Source: Clostridiales bacterium (lineage in GTDB: Bacteria > Bacillota > Clostridia > Lachnospirales > Lachnospiraceae). From it: DNA of 36,103 bases. The notes under the pieces were generated by a model. It saw only the letters and a program-made list of their open reading frames with translations. It ran no database searches and was not told the origin of the DNA. The stretch covers positions 1 to 36,103 of the forward strand of contig JAMPHY010000029.1 of assembly GCA_023663185.1 (NCBI GenBank), in the 5' to 3' direction. This document shows positions 1 through 7,584 of this stretch, piece by piece (position 1 is the first letter of the stretch; each line of letters begins with the position of its first letter). The translations under genes and the position numbers were made by a program.

Positions 1-349
1 TTAATTTTTCTTTATTATTACTAACAAAAGAAGAATAATTGCTTCCCCACAGTACCTGATAAATCTTTTCTCTTGTTTTCCACAAAATATGCCGCCCCAC
101 ACGATCATACAATTCCGTCCGAAGCGCGCTCAACATGCCTATTACTAAAAAAAGCGCCACAAAAACCACAACATATCCTATAAAAAAAGGTACGCTCTTC
201 TGAGCTTCCGTTTGGTCAATCAGCCATTCCATATAGAAAGGAAGTGCAGATTCTAAGCCTAAAAGCAAAATGATAACAAATATACATTTGCACAGTAGTT
301 TTTTATCCACAGTAAACATGAGTTTAACGACTTGAAAATAGTTTTTCAT
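1..349 (-). CDS. ABC exporter membrane subunit, N-terminal part (runs off the left edge)
   Basis: The frame opens with ATG at 349 and stays open to base 2, giving 116 residues; the rest lies outside the window. The protein starts with a short cytoplasmic stretch and a membrane helix at about residues 21-40. A second hydrophobic stretch follows at about 53-75, and then a polar coupling-helix-like segment (ALRTELYDRVGRHILWKTRE). That order matches the first half of the transmembrane domain of ABC-type exporters, in which an ATPase domain normally follows in the same chain. The ribosome binding site GAGGGG lies just behind the stop of the WalJ-like gene, 12 bases upstream, so the two genes are probably co-transcribed. 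Substrate cannot be judged. The ABC exporter call is by topology and local pattern only; another multi-helix transporter is possible. Confidence 0.6.
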   Translation of the reverse strand, partial: MKNYFQVVKLMFTVDKKLLCKCIFVIILLLGLESALPFYMEWLIDQTEAQKSVPFFIGYVVVFVALFLVIGMLSALRTELYDRVGRHILWKTREKIYQVLWGSNYSSFVSNNKEKL

Positions 350-361
350 TACTTAACCCCT

Positions 362-1159
362 CTATATCTCAATTATCTCCGATACCTCGCTGCGCTTGGC
401 GACATAAATAGGAAAATCGTCTTCACGGTATCCGCTATCCGACATCATAATTTCGAGTTTTACCGCTTCATAAGCAAGCTCCGGCATATTATTCTCTTTA
501 CTAAGATGTGACAGAACCACCGCCTGCATATGATTGTTCAACAATCTGCTTAAAAGTCTTCCTGCCGCCTCATTGGACAAATGCCCTTTATCTCCCATTA
601 TACGTTGTTTAAGAAAGTACGGGTATGGTCCAACCTGAAGCATTTTTACATCATGGTTTGCCTCCAGATACAATACGTCCAAATCCTTAAGGCATTCCAC
701 TGTGTAATCGTTATAACAGCCTAAATCGGTAATAATGCCGGCTTTCTTTTTATCATGGCTGATTCTGTACGCGACCGATTCCGCTGCATCATGGGAAGTA
801 CGCATCGGATACAGAGTCATATCCTTTACTATACATTTTTCGTCCGCCCTGATTACATGGAACAATGCTTCATCTATCGTTCCCAGTGAATGCACCTTTT
901 TAATCTCTCTTATGGTTCCTTCTGTTCCGTAAATGGAAATGCCGTATTTTCTTGCCAAAACTCCCAAGCCGTTTATATGATCCGCATGTTCGTGCGTGAC
1001 AAATATTGCGTCCACTTCTGATATCTTTATGCCGAGTGCTAAAACCCCTTCTTCTATGCGCTTACAACTGATTCCTACATCAATCAAAAGATGCGTCGTA
1101 TCAGAGCCCGCATATATACAATTACCGCTGCTGCCGCTGGCTATACTGCATAATCTCAT
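362..1159 (-). CDS. MBL-fold metallohydrolase, WalJ/YycJ-like
   Basis: A 265-residue metallo-beta-lactamase-fold protein of the WalJ (YycJ) group. It opens with the family-typical RLCSIASGSSGN and carries the metal motif THEHADH (H56, H58, D60, H61). A later histidine in TSHDA (about H123) and aspartate in ITDLG (about D145) complete a two-metal site. WalJ-type enzymes are linked in Firmicutes to cell-wall two-component signalling and to coordinating division with replication, and resemble 5' exonucleases; that is family knowledge. No walK or walR is visible here. The longest frame begins with TTG at 1186, but that overlaps the end of the upstream gene; the ATG at 1159, 14 bases after that stop, fits the family N-terminus. 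The binding site there is weak, which suggests translational coupling to the FtsA-like gene. Confidence 0.85.
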   Translation of the reverse strand: MRLCSIASGSSGNCIYAGSDTTHLLIDVGISCKRIEEGVLALGIKISEVDAIFVTHEHADHINGLGVLARKYGISIYGTEGTIREIKKVHSLGTIDEALFHVIRADEKCIVKDMTLYPMRTSHDAAESVAYRISHDKKKAGIITDLGCYNDYTVECLKDLDVLYLEANHDVKMLQVGPYPYFLKQRIMGDKGHLSNEAAGRLLSRLLNNHMQAVVLSHLSKENNMPELAYEAVKLEIMMSDSGYREDDFPIYVAKRSEVSEIIEI

Positions 1160-1173
1160 ATGTATCTTATATC

Positions 1174-3405
1174 TCAATCTTTCCAATAAATTTTTATCAC
1201 ATCGCCGCTGTGAATAGGCTCCATATACTGCGCGTCCTTTTCATTCAGCTTAGTTACGATTCCACTCCCCTTTGGTACGGACAAGTCGAAATCTATATAG
1301 TCAAATACATCTACGAATATATATTCCGCCTTTCCTTCGAGGCGAATCTGCTCGTCATTCACAGTAACCTGAATACTATGCGGTATATTCCGTGTAGTAT
1401 TTTCCACTGTTGCGTCAGTGCTAACGAACTCTGTGTCTGCTGCGCTTGTCACGCCTACGGCTTCCGCGCCCACTATATCTTCCGCACCTTCCATGTCCGC
1501 TGTGCTTGTCACACCCACGCTTCCTATATCCGCCGCGTTTTCTTCTTTTTTAGGCTCGCTCTTTACATAACTTCCATCGTCTTCCGGTAAAGCGTCATAA
1601 GTATCGGGCGCGCCGCTTCCATATATATCCCTGTCTGACAGTTGCAGCTCTTCCATAGTCCAGATAACCGAAAAGTTCTCATATACTTTGGTATCCATGT
1701 CGGCAAGCTTATTATTTACATAAATATTCAAATCCTCGTTAATAATAACGTCCATAAATTCCGCAATCTGCTTGACAGTATAATAATTCAAAAAGTCAAT
1801 CGAGTCATTCTCCTGAATACCGTAAAAACCCGACTGCAACTGTCCGTTTACCATAGCGAATACCGGAAGTTCCACTTTTTTCTCATTGACTTCCACCCAC
1901 AAAGATGCGTCGTACTCCGGAAGCTGATTTATATCCAATGACGCAGGCTCGCCCGCCGTTGACTCGACTACTCTAATCTGGTCGTTGGCATGAATGGGCG
2001 TGTAAATGTCAGCTTCCTGCCCATTTACCATAATGGCGGCTGCTTCTCCTAAAGCCCCCCTTGCAATACGCGGTTTGCCGTTGACAAAATAATTTAACGC
2101 TTTCCCACGCTTCGGGAAAAGTCCTTCGTTAGAAAATTCCGCCTGCATAGCGGCGTCTACTACGGCAAGTTTATTGTTATCATAAAGTTTGATTCTCTGC
2201 TCATTGAAATAAACAAAGATAAAATTATTACTCTGCTCATAGAAGCTTAGGCAGATTCCGATAGGCGTTACCATAAGCGAATCGTGTTTCGCGTCTTTAT
2301 CATGGAACACTATCTGCTGCATAACCTCCTCGCCGCGCACCGCCACCCTCTCAGGCTGTATGCCAAGCTGCGCCGCCAGCTCGTTAGTATATCCGGATAG
2401 CTTCCCGCCGCCGCCGACTACAAAGACTGCGCTAACGGACTTATCGCCGTTTAATTCCTTAATCTTATCCGCCACCTGCTTAGTCATGTCTTTAATGACA
2501 GGCTCAGCGACTTCCAGCACTTTCTCCCTTGAAATAGTCTGAGAAAGTCCCATGATATCTTTATATTCCACAGATTCTTTATCTCCGGCTTCACGTTTGA
2601 TTTTCTCAGCGGTCTTAAAGTCCACCAGACAATGCCTTGCCACCACTTCTGTCAGCGCATCGCCTGCAATCGGAATCATTCCATAAGCAATAATGCTTCC
2701 ATCATTCGTAATAGAAATATCAGATGTCCCCGCTCCTACGTCCACCAGCGCAATATTGAGCATACGGTACATATCCGGTATAGCTACCTGAATCGCCGCA
2801 ATAGGCTCTAGGGTAAGGTTTGCCACTTCCAGTCCGGCAATCCCTACTGCTTTATACAAGCCGTCCACCACATCGTCAGGAAGAAACGTCGCAATTATGT
2901 CCGCGCCGATACTTTTCGCCTTATGCCCTTCCAGATTAGCGATGTGATAATGATTAAGATAATAACGCACAACCGAATAGCCTACGCAGTAGAACTTCAT
3001 CTCGGTATTATTGGTTTTTAAAAATTCTTCATAAGCCTTCTCAACTCCCATAGAGTCAAGCGCATAGATATCTTCTCCGTTTATTTCCTTATCCGCGGGA
3101 AACTCATTTTCGACATTGACCGTCATTGTACGCAGCACACGCCCAGCGGCAGCTATACATACATCGGTAAGCTCTCTGCCGGTCTTTTCTTCCAGACAGC
3201 GTTTCACCTCGCTGATTGTAGCGCCCACTTTATGTATATCATGAATCTGTCCGTCCAGCATGGCGCGCGTCTCATGCTCCCTTATGCACTGAGCCGCCAC
3301 ATGAAAATGTTCTCCCGTGCGGTATCCTACGGTTCCTACTATGCTTCTTGTCCCTATATCCAGACCAAATACCAGTTGGCCCGGTAGTTTCATTGTCTCT
3401 GACAC
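1174..3405 (-). CDS. FtsA/PilM-like actin-fold ATPase with a long C-terminal extension
   Basis: A 743-residue protein whose first ~390 residues have the actin/FtsA nucleotide-binding layout: phosphate-1 loop FGLDIGTRSIVG (about 13-24), phosphate-2 loop VDVGAGTSDIS (about 221-231) and adenosine motif VVGGGGKLSG (about 329-338). FtsA proteins tether FtsZ to the membrane, and PilM relatives organise pili. Typical FtsA is about 420 residues, so roughly 350 residues are extra. The extension has several modules of the form V-N-G/N/D ... GD/ND-x-I, the last being residues ~668-743, which look like small beta-grasp domains (inference). No amphipathic FtsA membrane helix is evident at the C terminus. 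Start is GTG at 3405 with GGAGG seven bases upstream, overlapping the end of coaE by 16 bases, so the pair is likely coupled. It may act in division or shape; its exact role is unknown. Confidence 0.75.
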   Translation of the reverse strand: MSETMKLPGQLVFGLDIGTRSIVGTVGYRTGEHFHVAAQCIREHETRAMLDGQIHDIHKVGATISEVKRCLEEKTGRELTDVCIAAAGRVLRTMTVNVENEFPADKEINGEDIYALDSMGVEKAYEEFLKTNNTEMKFYCVGYSVVRYYLNHYHIANLEGHKAKSIGADIIATFLPDDVVDGLYKAVGIAGLEVANLTLEPIAAIQVAIPDMYRMLNIALVDVGAGTSDISITNDGSIIAYGMIPIAGDALTEVVARHCLVDFKTAEKIKREAGDKESVEYKDIMGLSQTISREKVLEVAEPVIKDMTKQVADKIKELNGDKSVSAVFVVGGGGKLSGYTNELAAQLGIQPERVAVRGEEVMQQIVFHDKDAKHDSLMVTPIGICLSFYEQSNNFIFVYFNEQRIKLYDNNKLAVVDAAMQAEFSNEGLFPKRGKALNYFVNGKPRIARGALGEAAAIMVNGQEADIYTPIHANDQIRVVESTAGEPASLDINQLPEYDASLWVEVNEKKVELPVFAMVNGQLQSGFYGIQENDSIDFLNYYTVKQIAEFMDVIINEDLNIYVNNKLADMDTKVYENFSVIWTMEELQLSDRDIYGSGAPDTYDALPEDDGSYVKSEPKKEENAADIGSVGVTSTADMEGAEDIVGAEAVGVTSAADTEFVSTDATVENTTRNIPHSIQVTVNDEQIRLEGKAEYIFVDVFDYIDFDLSVPKGSGIVTKLNEKDAQYMEPIHSGDVIKIYWKD

Positions 3406-3998
3406 AGATATTCCTCCAATTCCTTATCAATCTGTCTGCATGTATCAGCAAGGCTTCCATTATTGTCAATTACTACTTTGCAATGCTGCCTGAATACTTC
3501 GTCGGGCAGCTGCCCTTTTAAAATATTGTCTATCTTTTCATCGGAATACGCCCTTGAGCTTTTCAGTCTCTTTCTTCTTATCGCAGTTTCCGCATATATA
3601 TACCAAAGCTCGTCCACTATCTGAGCATAACCGCCCTCTATTAGCAGCGCCGCCTCAATAAAGACAAAATCCGTCTTTTGCTCTCCCCGCCAGTAGTCAA
3701 TCTTCTCAAGGATATACTCTTTTACTGCCGGATGGACGATTCCATTTACCTTCTCCAAAATACTGCTGTCGGCAAAAATCTTCTCCGCCATCAATGCTTT
3801 ATTTATGGTTTTATCATGGTTTAGGACTTCTTTACCCAAAAGTGCAACCAACTCATCATAGCATTTCTGCCCTGGTTCTTCCAAGCTGTGCGCTACCCTA
3901 TCCGCTAAAATCACCTTCGCGTTATAATGTTCTTTTATATAATTTAAAAGTTCAGACTTTCCCGCGCCTATCCCGCCAGTAATTCCGATTATTTTCAC
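3390..3998 (-). CDS. coaE: Dephospho-CoA kinase
   Basis: A 202-residue P-loop kinase that phosphorylates the ribose 3'-OH of dephospho-CoA, the last step of coenzyme A synthesis, in the cytoplasm. It begins KIIGITGGIGAGKSE, with the Walker A loop at residues 8-15. It continues with ILADRVAH, GIVHPAVKEYI, FIEAALLIEGG and a basic lid segment (RRKRLKSSRAYSDE), all typical of CoaE, and the length is normal. The frame could extend upstream to 4043, but that would reach into the inverted repeat of the 137-bp element. The GTG at 3998 has GGGAG just upstream and gives the usual family N-terminus. A gene order polA-coaE is common in Firmicutes, though here the two are separated by the palindromic element. 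The end overlaps the FtsA-like gene. Confidence 0.93.
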   Translation of the reverse strand: MKIIGITGGIGAGKSELLNYIKEHYNAKVILADRVAHSLEEPGQKCYDELVALLGKEVLNHDKTINKALMAEKIFADSSILEKVNGIVHPAVKEYILEKIDYWRGEQKTDFVFIEAALLIEGGYAQIVDELWYIYAETAIRRKRLKSSRAYSDEKIDNILKGQLPDEVFRQHCKVVIDNNGSLADTCRQIDKELEEYLCQRQ

Positions 3999-4020
3999 GC
4001 TGTCTCCCTTTCTTGACTTA

Positions 4021-4157
4021 GTTGTACAATATATACAAAACATAAGCAGGGTGCTCTGCCGCCGTCGGTACTTAGCGAGGTTTTTTCGAGCTTAGTACCG
4101 CTATGGCGGCAATGCAGCGAAAGCGTGCCCTACGTTGTTTTGTATATATTGTACAAC
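4021..4157. mobile_element. 137-bp palindromic, MITE-like element between polA and coaE
   Basis: The ends are a perfect 21-base inverted repeat (4021-4041 and 4137-4157), beginning GTTGTACAATATATAC. Between them the arms continue as an imperfect palindrome. GCAGGGTGC near 4046 pairs roughly with GCGTGCCCTAC near 4122, GCCGCC-GGTAC near 4060 with GTACCGC-GGCGGC near 4095, and the centre is a run of T around 4081. There is no coding capacity. The whole unit could fold into one long hairpin in DNA or RNA. Size, perfect terminal repeats and intergenic position suit a miniature inverted-repeat transposable element; no target-site duplication is obvious. It could instead be a processing or structural element of the polA-coaE transcript. 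Confidence 0.6.
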
Positions 4158-4171
4158 GTGCCTGATAAATA

Positions 4172-6985
4172 TTACTTCGCATCATACCACGTCATTCCCG
4201 TATGCAAATCTATCTCCAACGCCACGGAAAGCTCAGCCGCCTTATGCATCTCTTCTGAAAGGATACTCCGTACCGCTTCTTCCTCCGGCGCATAAGTCTC
4301 AATCAGCAGTTCGTCATGCACCTGTAGTATGAGTCTGGATTTAAGCCCTTCCCGCTTAAGCCTCGCCCACACATTAATCATGGCAATCTTGATGATGTCC
4401 GCCGCCGTTCCCTGTATCGGAGAATTCATAGCGACGCGCTCTCCAAATGAACGCTGCATGAAATTAGCCGATGACAATTCCGGAATCGGTCTCCTTCTGC
4501 CAAACATAGTCTTTACATAACCGTATTCCTTCGCGTCTTTAACCAGTTTATCCAGAAAGACTTTAATTCCCGGATAGGTCTTAAAATACTGTTCTATATA
4601 CTCAGCCGCTTCCTTTTTGGAAATACTAAGGTCCTGACTCAAGCCAAACGAGCTGATACCGTAAACAATGCCGAAATTAACCGCTTTGGCGTTCCTTCTT
4701 TGCAGCGGCGTTACCTCTTCAAACGGAGTGTGGAACACTTTGGAAGCCGTAATCCTGTGGATATCCTCTTCCATCTGATAAGCCTCAATCAACTGCTTAT
4801 CATCTGACATATGCGCTAAAACCCTTAGTTCTATCTGCGAATAGTCCGCGTCCATAAAAATATAGCCGTCCGCAGGAATAAATATCTTGCGAATCTGTCT
4901 GCCTAAATCCGTCCTTATCGGAATATTCTGTAAATTTGGCTCTGTCGAGCTTATCCGTCCGGTCGCCGTAATGGTCTGATTAAACGTCGAGTGAATCCTA
5001 TTTCCCTCATCTATATACGCCGCGAGCCCGTCCGCGTAGGTCGATTTTAACTTGGCAAGCCCCCTATACTCCAAAATATCTGCGACAATAGGATAATCCG
5101 CAGATAACTTCTCAAGAATATCCGCAGAAGTTGAATAGCCCGTCTTGGTCTTTTTCCCGCCGGGTATTCCCATCTTTTCAAAAAGGACTTCCCCCAACTG
5201 CTTAGGCGAATTTATATTAAACTGCATTCCCGCCTGCTCGCAAATAGACTGCTCTAACTGTTCTATCCTGCCGATAAGCCTCTCGCCGTAAGCCTTAAGC
5301 TCGTCGGGTTTTACCATAATCCCTATCTGCTCCATTTCATACAGCACCCTTGTTAAAGGCATCTCTATATTGTAAAGCAATTCCAACATTCCCTGTTCTT
5401 TCAGCTTTTCTCTTAACACAGCCGCCGACATAAGCGCAACATACGCCTGAAAACATGCAAACTTTTCAAATTCCTGCGGTTTTTCTTCCAGCGTCTTTAC
5501 ATATGATTCTTTTCCACACACCTGCTTCTTATCAGGGATTATCAGATTAAGATACTCGTTTGCAATCGCTTCCGTATCATAATCGCTTTTGAGCGGATTG
5601 AGCAGATACGCGGCAAGGCAGATGTCAAAATACTTCCTATCTGCATATGGCTTCATTACGTCAAAGCCTTCCTTACCTTCCGCAGCCGTTGCACTAAAGC
5701 TCTCTTCGCCTTCTACGTCCATAACATCATAAGCCTGCTTTATATCGCAGATATTGATTTTGCACAAGTCGTTTTTATTTAATAGAGCCAGTTTGCCCGA
5801 CAGATATTTACCTGTAATAAATCCCTGACATTGAATAAAATAAACTTCCTTCTTAGAAACGGCAATCGCTATACCCGCAAAGTCCTCATACCCTTTACCG
5901 TTCTTAAGTATGGAAAGTCCGATTTCAATTCCCTCTTTATCTGCTTCCCCTTTATTAGCCTTTACTTTATTACTTTCTCCTTCATTCCTTTTTCCTTTTT
6001 CTTTATTTCCCTTCTGTTTTTGACTATTCCGGTCAATATCTGTGAAAAGCCTTTCAATTTCATCAAGCTCCGTCAAAGTTTTAAAATATTCAACTTGGCT
6101 GTTCTCAACAACCACATCATTTTCAAACCTCGATAACAGATTTCTAAATTCCAACTGTTTACACAGTACATACGCCTCCTGCGTATAGAAATTCCCCACT
6201 TTAGCATTCTCAAAAGAAAATTCAATATCGCTCTCAACGTTAATGGTAGCAAGCGTCTTGCTTAAATCCGCCAAATCTCTGTTATTTATAAGCGATTCCT
6301 TAATGGCTTTCTTAGAAACTTCATCAATCCTGTTATATATTTCTTTCAATGAACCAAACTGCACCATAAGTTCGGTAGCCGTTTTCTCCCCGACCTTCGG
6401 CACTCCCGGAATATTGTCCGCGGTATCGCCCATCAACGCCTTTAAATCAATAAACTGCAGGGGCGTGACCTGATATTTCGCCTTCACATCGGCGGCATAG
6501 TAATCTTCAACTTCCGTCTTACCACCCTTAGTCTTGGGAATCCTTATCTTAATATTATCCGAGGCAATCTGCAATAAATCCCTGTCGCCCGAAACCAACG
6601 ACACCGCCATACCCTCTTTCTCAGCGCGCTTCGCCAACGTCCCCAGAATATCGTCCGCTTCAAGCCCCGCCTTCTCCATTATGCAGATATTCATTGCTTC
6701 AAGCATCTGCTTAATAATTGGAACCTGTTCGTGCAGCTCGTCCGGCATCGCCTTCCTTGTCCCCTTATATTCCTTATATATTTCATGCCTGAATGTCGGC
6801 GCATGAACATCAAACGCCACTGTCAGATAATCCGGCGTCTCTTCTTCCAGAATTTTAAACATTATATTCAGGAAACCATAGACGGCGTTAGTATGGACTC
6901 CCTGACTGTTTGTTAAATCAGGCACTCCGTAAAAAGCTCTGTTCAAAATACTGTGCCCGTCTATCAAAACGACCTTTTTACCCAT
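4172..6985 (-). CDS. polA: DNA polymerase I
   Basis: A 937-residue family A DNA polymerase for gap filling and RNA primer removal. Residues 1-~290 are the 5' nuclease domain (LIDGHSILNRAFYG at the start, VSGDRDLLQIA, MGDTADNIPGVPKVGEKTA). A basic, low-complexity linker rich in K, N, G and E follows (about 325-355). The middle domain is in the position of the 3'-5' exonuclease but lacks its acidic DxE signature, so proofreading is probably absent, as in Bacillus-type PolI. The polymerase domain has motif A DYSQIELR (~712), motif B RRNAKAVNFGIVYG (~760) and motif C VHDELL (~888). ATG at 6985 is preceded by AGGGGG nine bases upstream; an in-frame GTG at 7003 overlaps that site and is rejected. 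It follows the zinc-finger gene by 55 bases and shares its promoter. Confidence 0.95.
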   Translation of the reverse strand: MGKKVVLIDGHSILNRAFYGVPDLTNSQGVHTNAVYGFLNIMFKILEEETPDYLTVAFDVHAPTFRHEIYKEYKGTRKAMPDELHEQVPIIKQMLEAMNICIMEKAGLEADDILGTLAKRAEKEGMAVSLVSGDRDLLQIASDNIKIRIPKTKGGKTEVEDYYAADVKAKYQVTPLQFIDLKALMGDTADNIPGVPKVGEKTATELMVQFGSLKEIYNRIDEVSKKAIKESLINNRDLADLSKTLATINVESDIEFSFENAKVGNFYTQEAYVLCKQLEFRNLLSRFENDVVVENSQVEYFKTLTELDEIERLFTDIDRNSQKQKGNKEKGKRNEGESNKVKANKGEADKEGIEIGLSILKNGKGYEDFAGIAIAVSKKEVYFIQCQGFITGKYLSGKLALLNKNDLCKINICDIKQAYDVMDVEGEESFSATAAEGKEGFDVMKPYADRKYFDICLAAYLLNPLKSDYDTEAIANEYLNLIIPDKKQVCGKESYVKTLEEKPQEFEKFACFQAYVALMSAAVLREKLKEQGMLELLYNIEMPLTRVLYEMEQIGIMVKPDELKAYGERLIGRIEQLEQSICEQAGMQFNINSPKQLGEVLFEKMGIPGGKKTKTGYSTSADILEKLSADYPIVADILEYRGLAKLKSTYADGLAAYIDEGNRIHSTFNQTITATGRISSTEPNLQNIPIRTDLGRQIRKIFIPADGYIFMDADYSQIELRVLAHMSDDKQLIEAYQMEEDIHRITASKVFHTPFEEVTPLQRRNAKAVNFGIVYGISSFGLSQDLSISKKEAAEYIEQYFKTYPGIKVFLDKLVKDAKEYGYVKTMFGRRRPIPELSSANFMQRSFGERVAMNSPIQGTAADIIKIAMINVWARLKREGLKSRLILQVHDELLIETYAPEEEAVRSILSEEMHKAAELSVALEIDLHTGMTWYDAK

Positions 6986-7040
6986 GACTAAATTCCCCCT
7001 CACAAAATAGCACTAATACCTCAAAACATCACGGCAATTC

Positions 7041-7364
7041 TTAAAACTTAAATACCATAACCAAAGCGATTATAATAGCCGCCGCAACTGCCGCTTCCAG
7101 ACAGATTAACGTATACTTTAATCCCCTGTGGACTTTAATTTCATGCTCCGAACTTTTTACCCTGCTTTCTAACGCATGCTGTAAATTAAAATTGTTTCCT
7201 GCTTCCAGCCTTTCTAAACCTTCCGATACCAGAAACTGAATAGAAAGCTCCTCTGTACATTCAGGGCAGTCCTTAATATGCTCAATAAACTCTTCTAATT
7301 CTCTATTACTTAAATCGTCCTGTAAGAATGCAGGAATCATTTTTTCTGTTTCTTTGCAGTTCAT
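7041..7364 (-). CDS. Small zinc-finger (zf-HC2-type) single-pass membrane protein, anti-sigma-like
   Basis: A 107-residue protein starting NCKETEKMIPAFLQDDL, with the motif HIKDCPEC (H29-x3-C33-x2-C36) and an early Cys at position 3. This is the zinc-binding pattern of the zf-HC2 anti-sigma-factor family. A single membrane helix covers about residues 83-105, so the zinc domain would face the cytoplasm. Such proteins usually hold a sigma factor inactive and are encoded beside it, but no sigma factor gene is adjacent; the next gene is polA. ATG at 7364 has an excellent site (GGAGG, seven bases away); the longer frame from 7400 is not supported. The function on its own is unknown. Confidence 0.75.
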   Translation of the reverse strand: MNCKETEKMIPAFLQDDLSNRELEEFIEHIKDCPECTEELSIQFLVSEGLERLEAGNNFNLQHALESRVKSSEHEIKVHRGLKYTLICLEAAVAAAIIIALVMVFKF

Positions 7365-7415
7365 ACCTTTCCTCCGGCATTCGACTGACCTTCCAGACAT
7401 AATAACACAAGTTTA

Positions 7416-7444
7416 ATTATATACCATAATGACGCCTGTTGCAA
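7416..7444 (-). promoter_or_regulatory. Predicted sigma-A-type promoter for the zinc-finger/polA operon
   Basis: On the minus strand a -35 box TTGCAA (7444-7439), a 17-base spacer and a perfect -10 box TATAAT (7421-7416). This puts the transcript start near 7409 and leaves about 45 bases of leader before the zinc-finger ATG. No other comparable promoter is seen before polA, coaE and the genes that follow. Confidence 0.7.
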
Positions 7445-7445
7445 A

Positions 7446-7497
7446 CAAGAAAATTGCTCCGCAATTATCTTGAAGAAAACCGCTTCGCGATTATCTT
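7446..7497. repeat. Two adjacent copies of a small palindromic repeat
   Basis: Copy one (7446-7472) has arms CAAGAAAATTGC and GCAATTATCTTG around a TCC loop. Copy two (7473-7497) is a diverged version with arms AAGAAAACCGC and GCGATTATCTT around TTC, in which paired changes keep part of the stem. A third copy, nearly identical to the first, lies at 24537-24563. They sit between the lysozyme terminator and the polA operon promoter. The pattern resembles REP-like extragenic palindromes. Confidence 0.65.
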
Positions 7498-7502
7498 AAC
7501 AT

Positions 7503-7540
7503 AAAAGAAAAGGTTGGAAGATTTATTATTCCTCCAACCT
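7503..7540 (-). terminator. Rho-independent terminator of the GH25 lysozyme gene
   Basis: Read on the minus strand, AGGTTGGAGG pairs with CTTCCAACCT across a 10-base AT loop, one pair being mismatched or wobble. The stem is followed by TTTCTTTTAT. It lies 45 bases after the lysozyme stop codon. Confidence 0.85.
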
Positions 7541-7584
7541 AAAAACATCAAAAATTAAATTTTCTGCGCCTTATTCATCTATTT

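Noticed and set aside
3999-4043. 15-codon N-terminal extension of coaE
   Set aside because: It is coded by the arm of the palindromic element and lacks a ribosome binding site; the GTG at 3998 has one and matches the family.
4135-4332. 65-codon plus-strand frame with the same first residues as the coaE extension
   Set aside because: It begins in the other arm of the inverted repeat and runs antisense to polA; the shared peptide is caused by the repeat.
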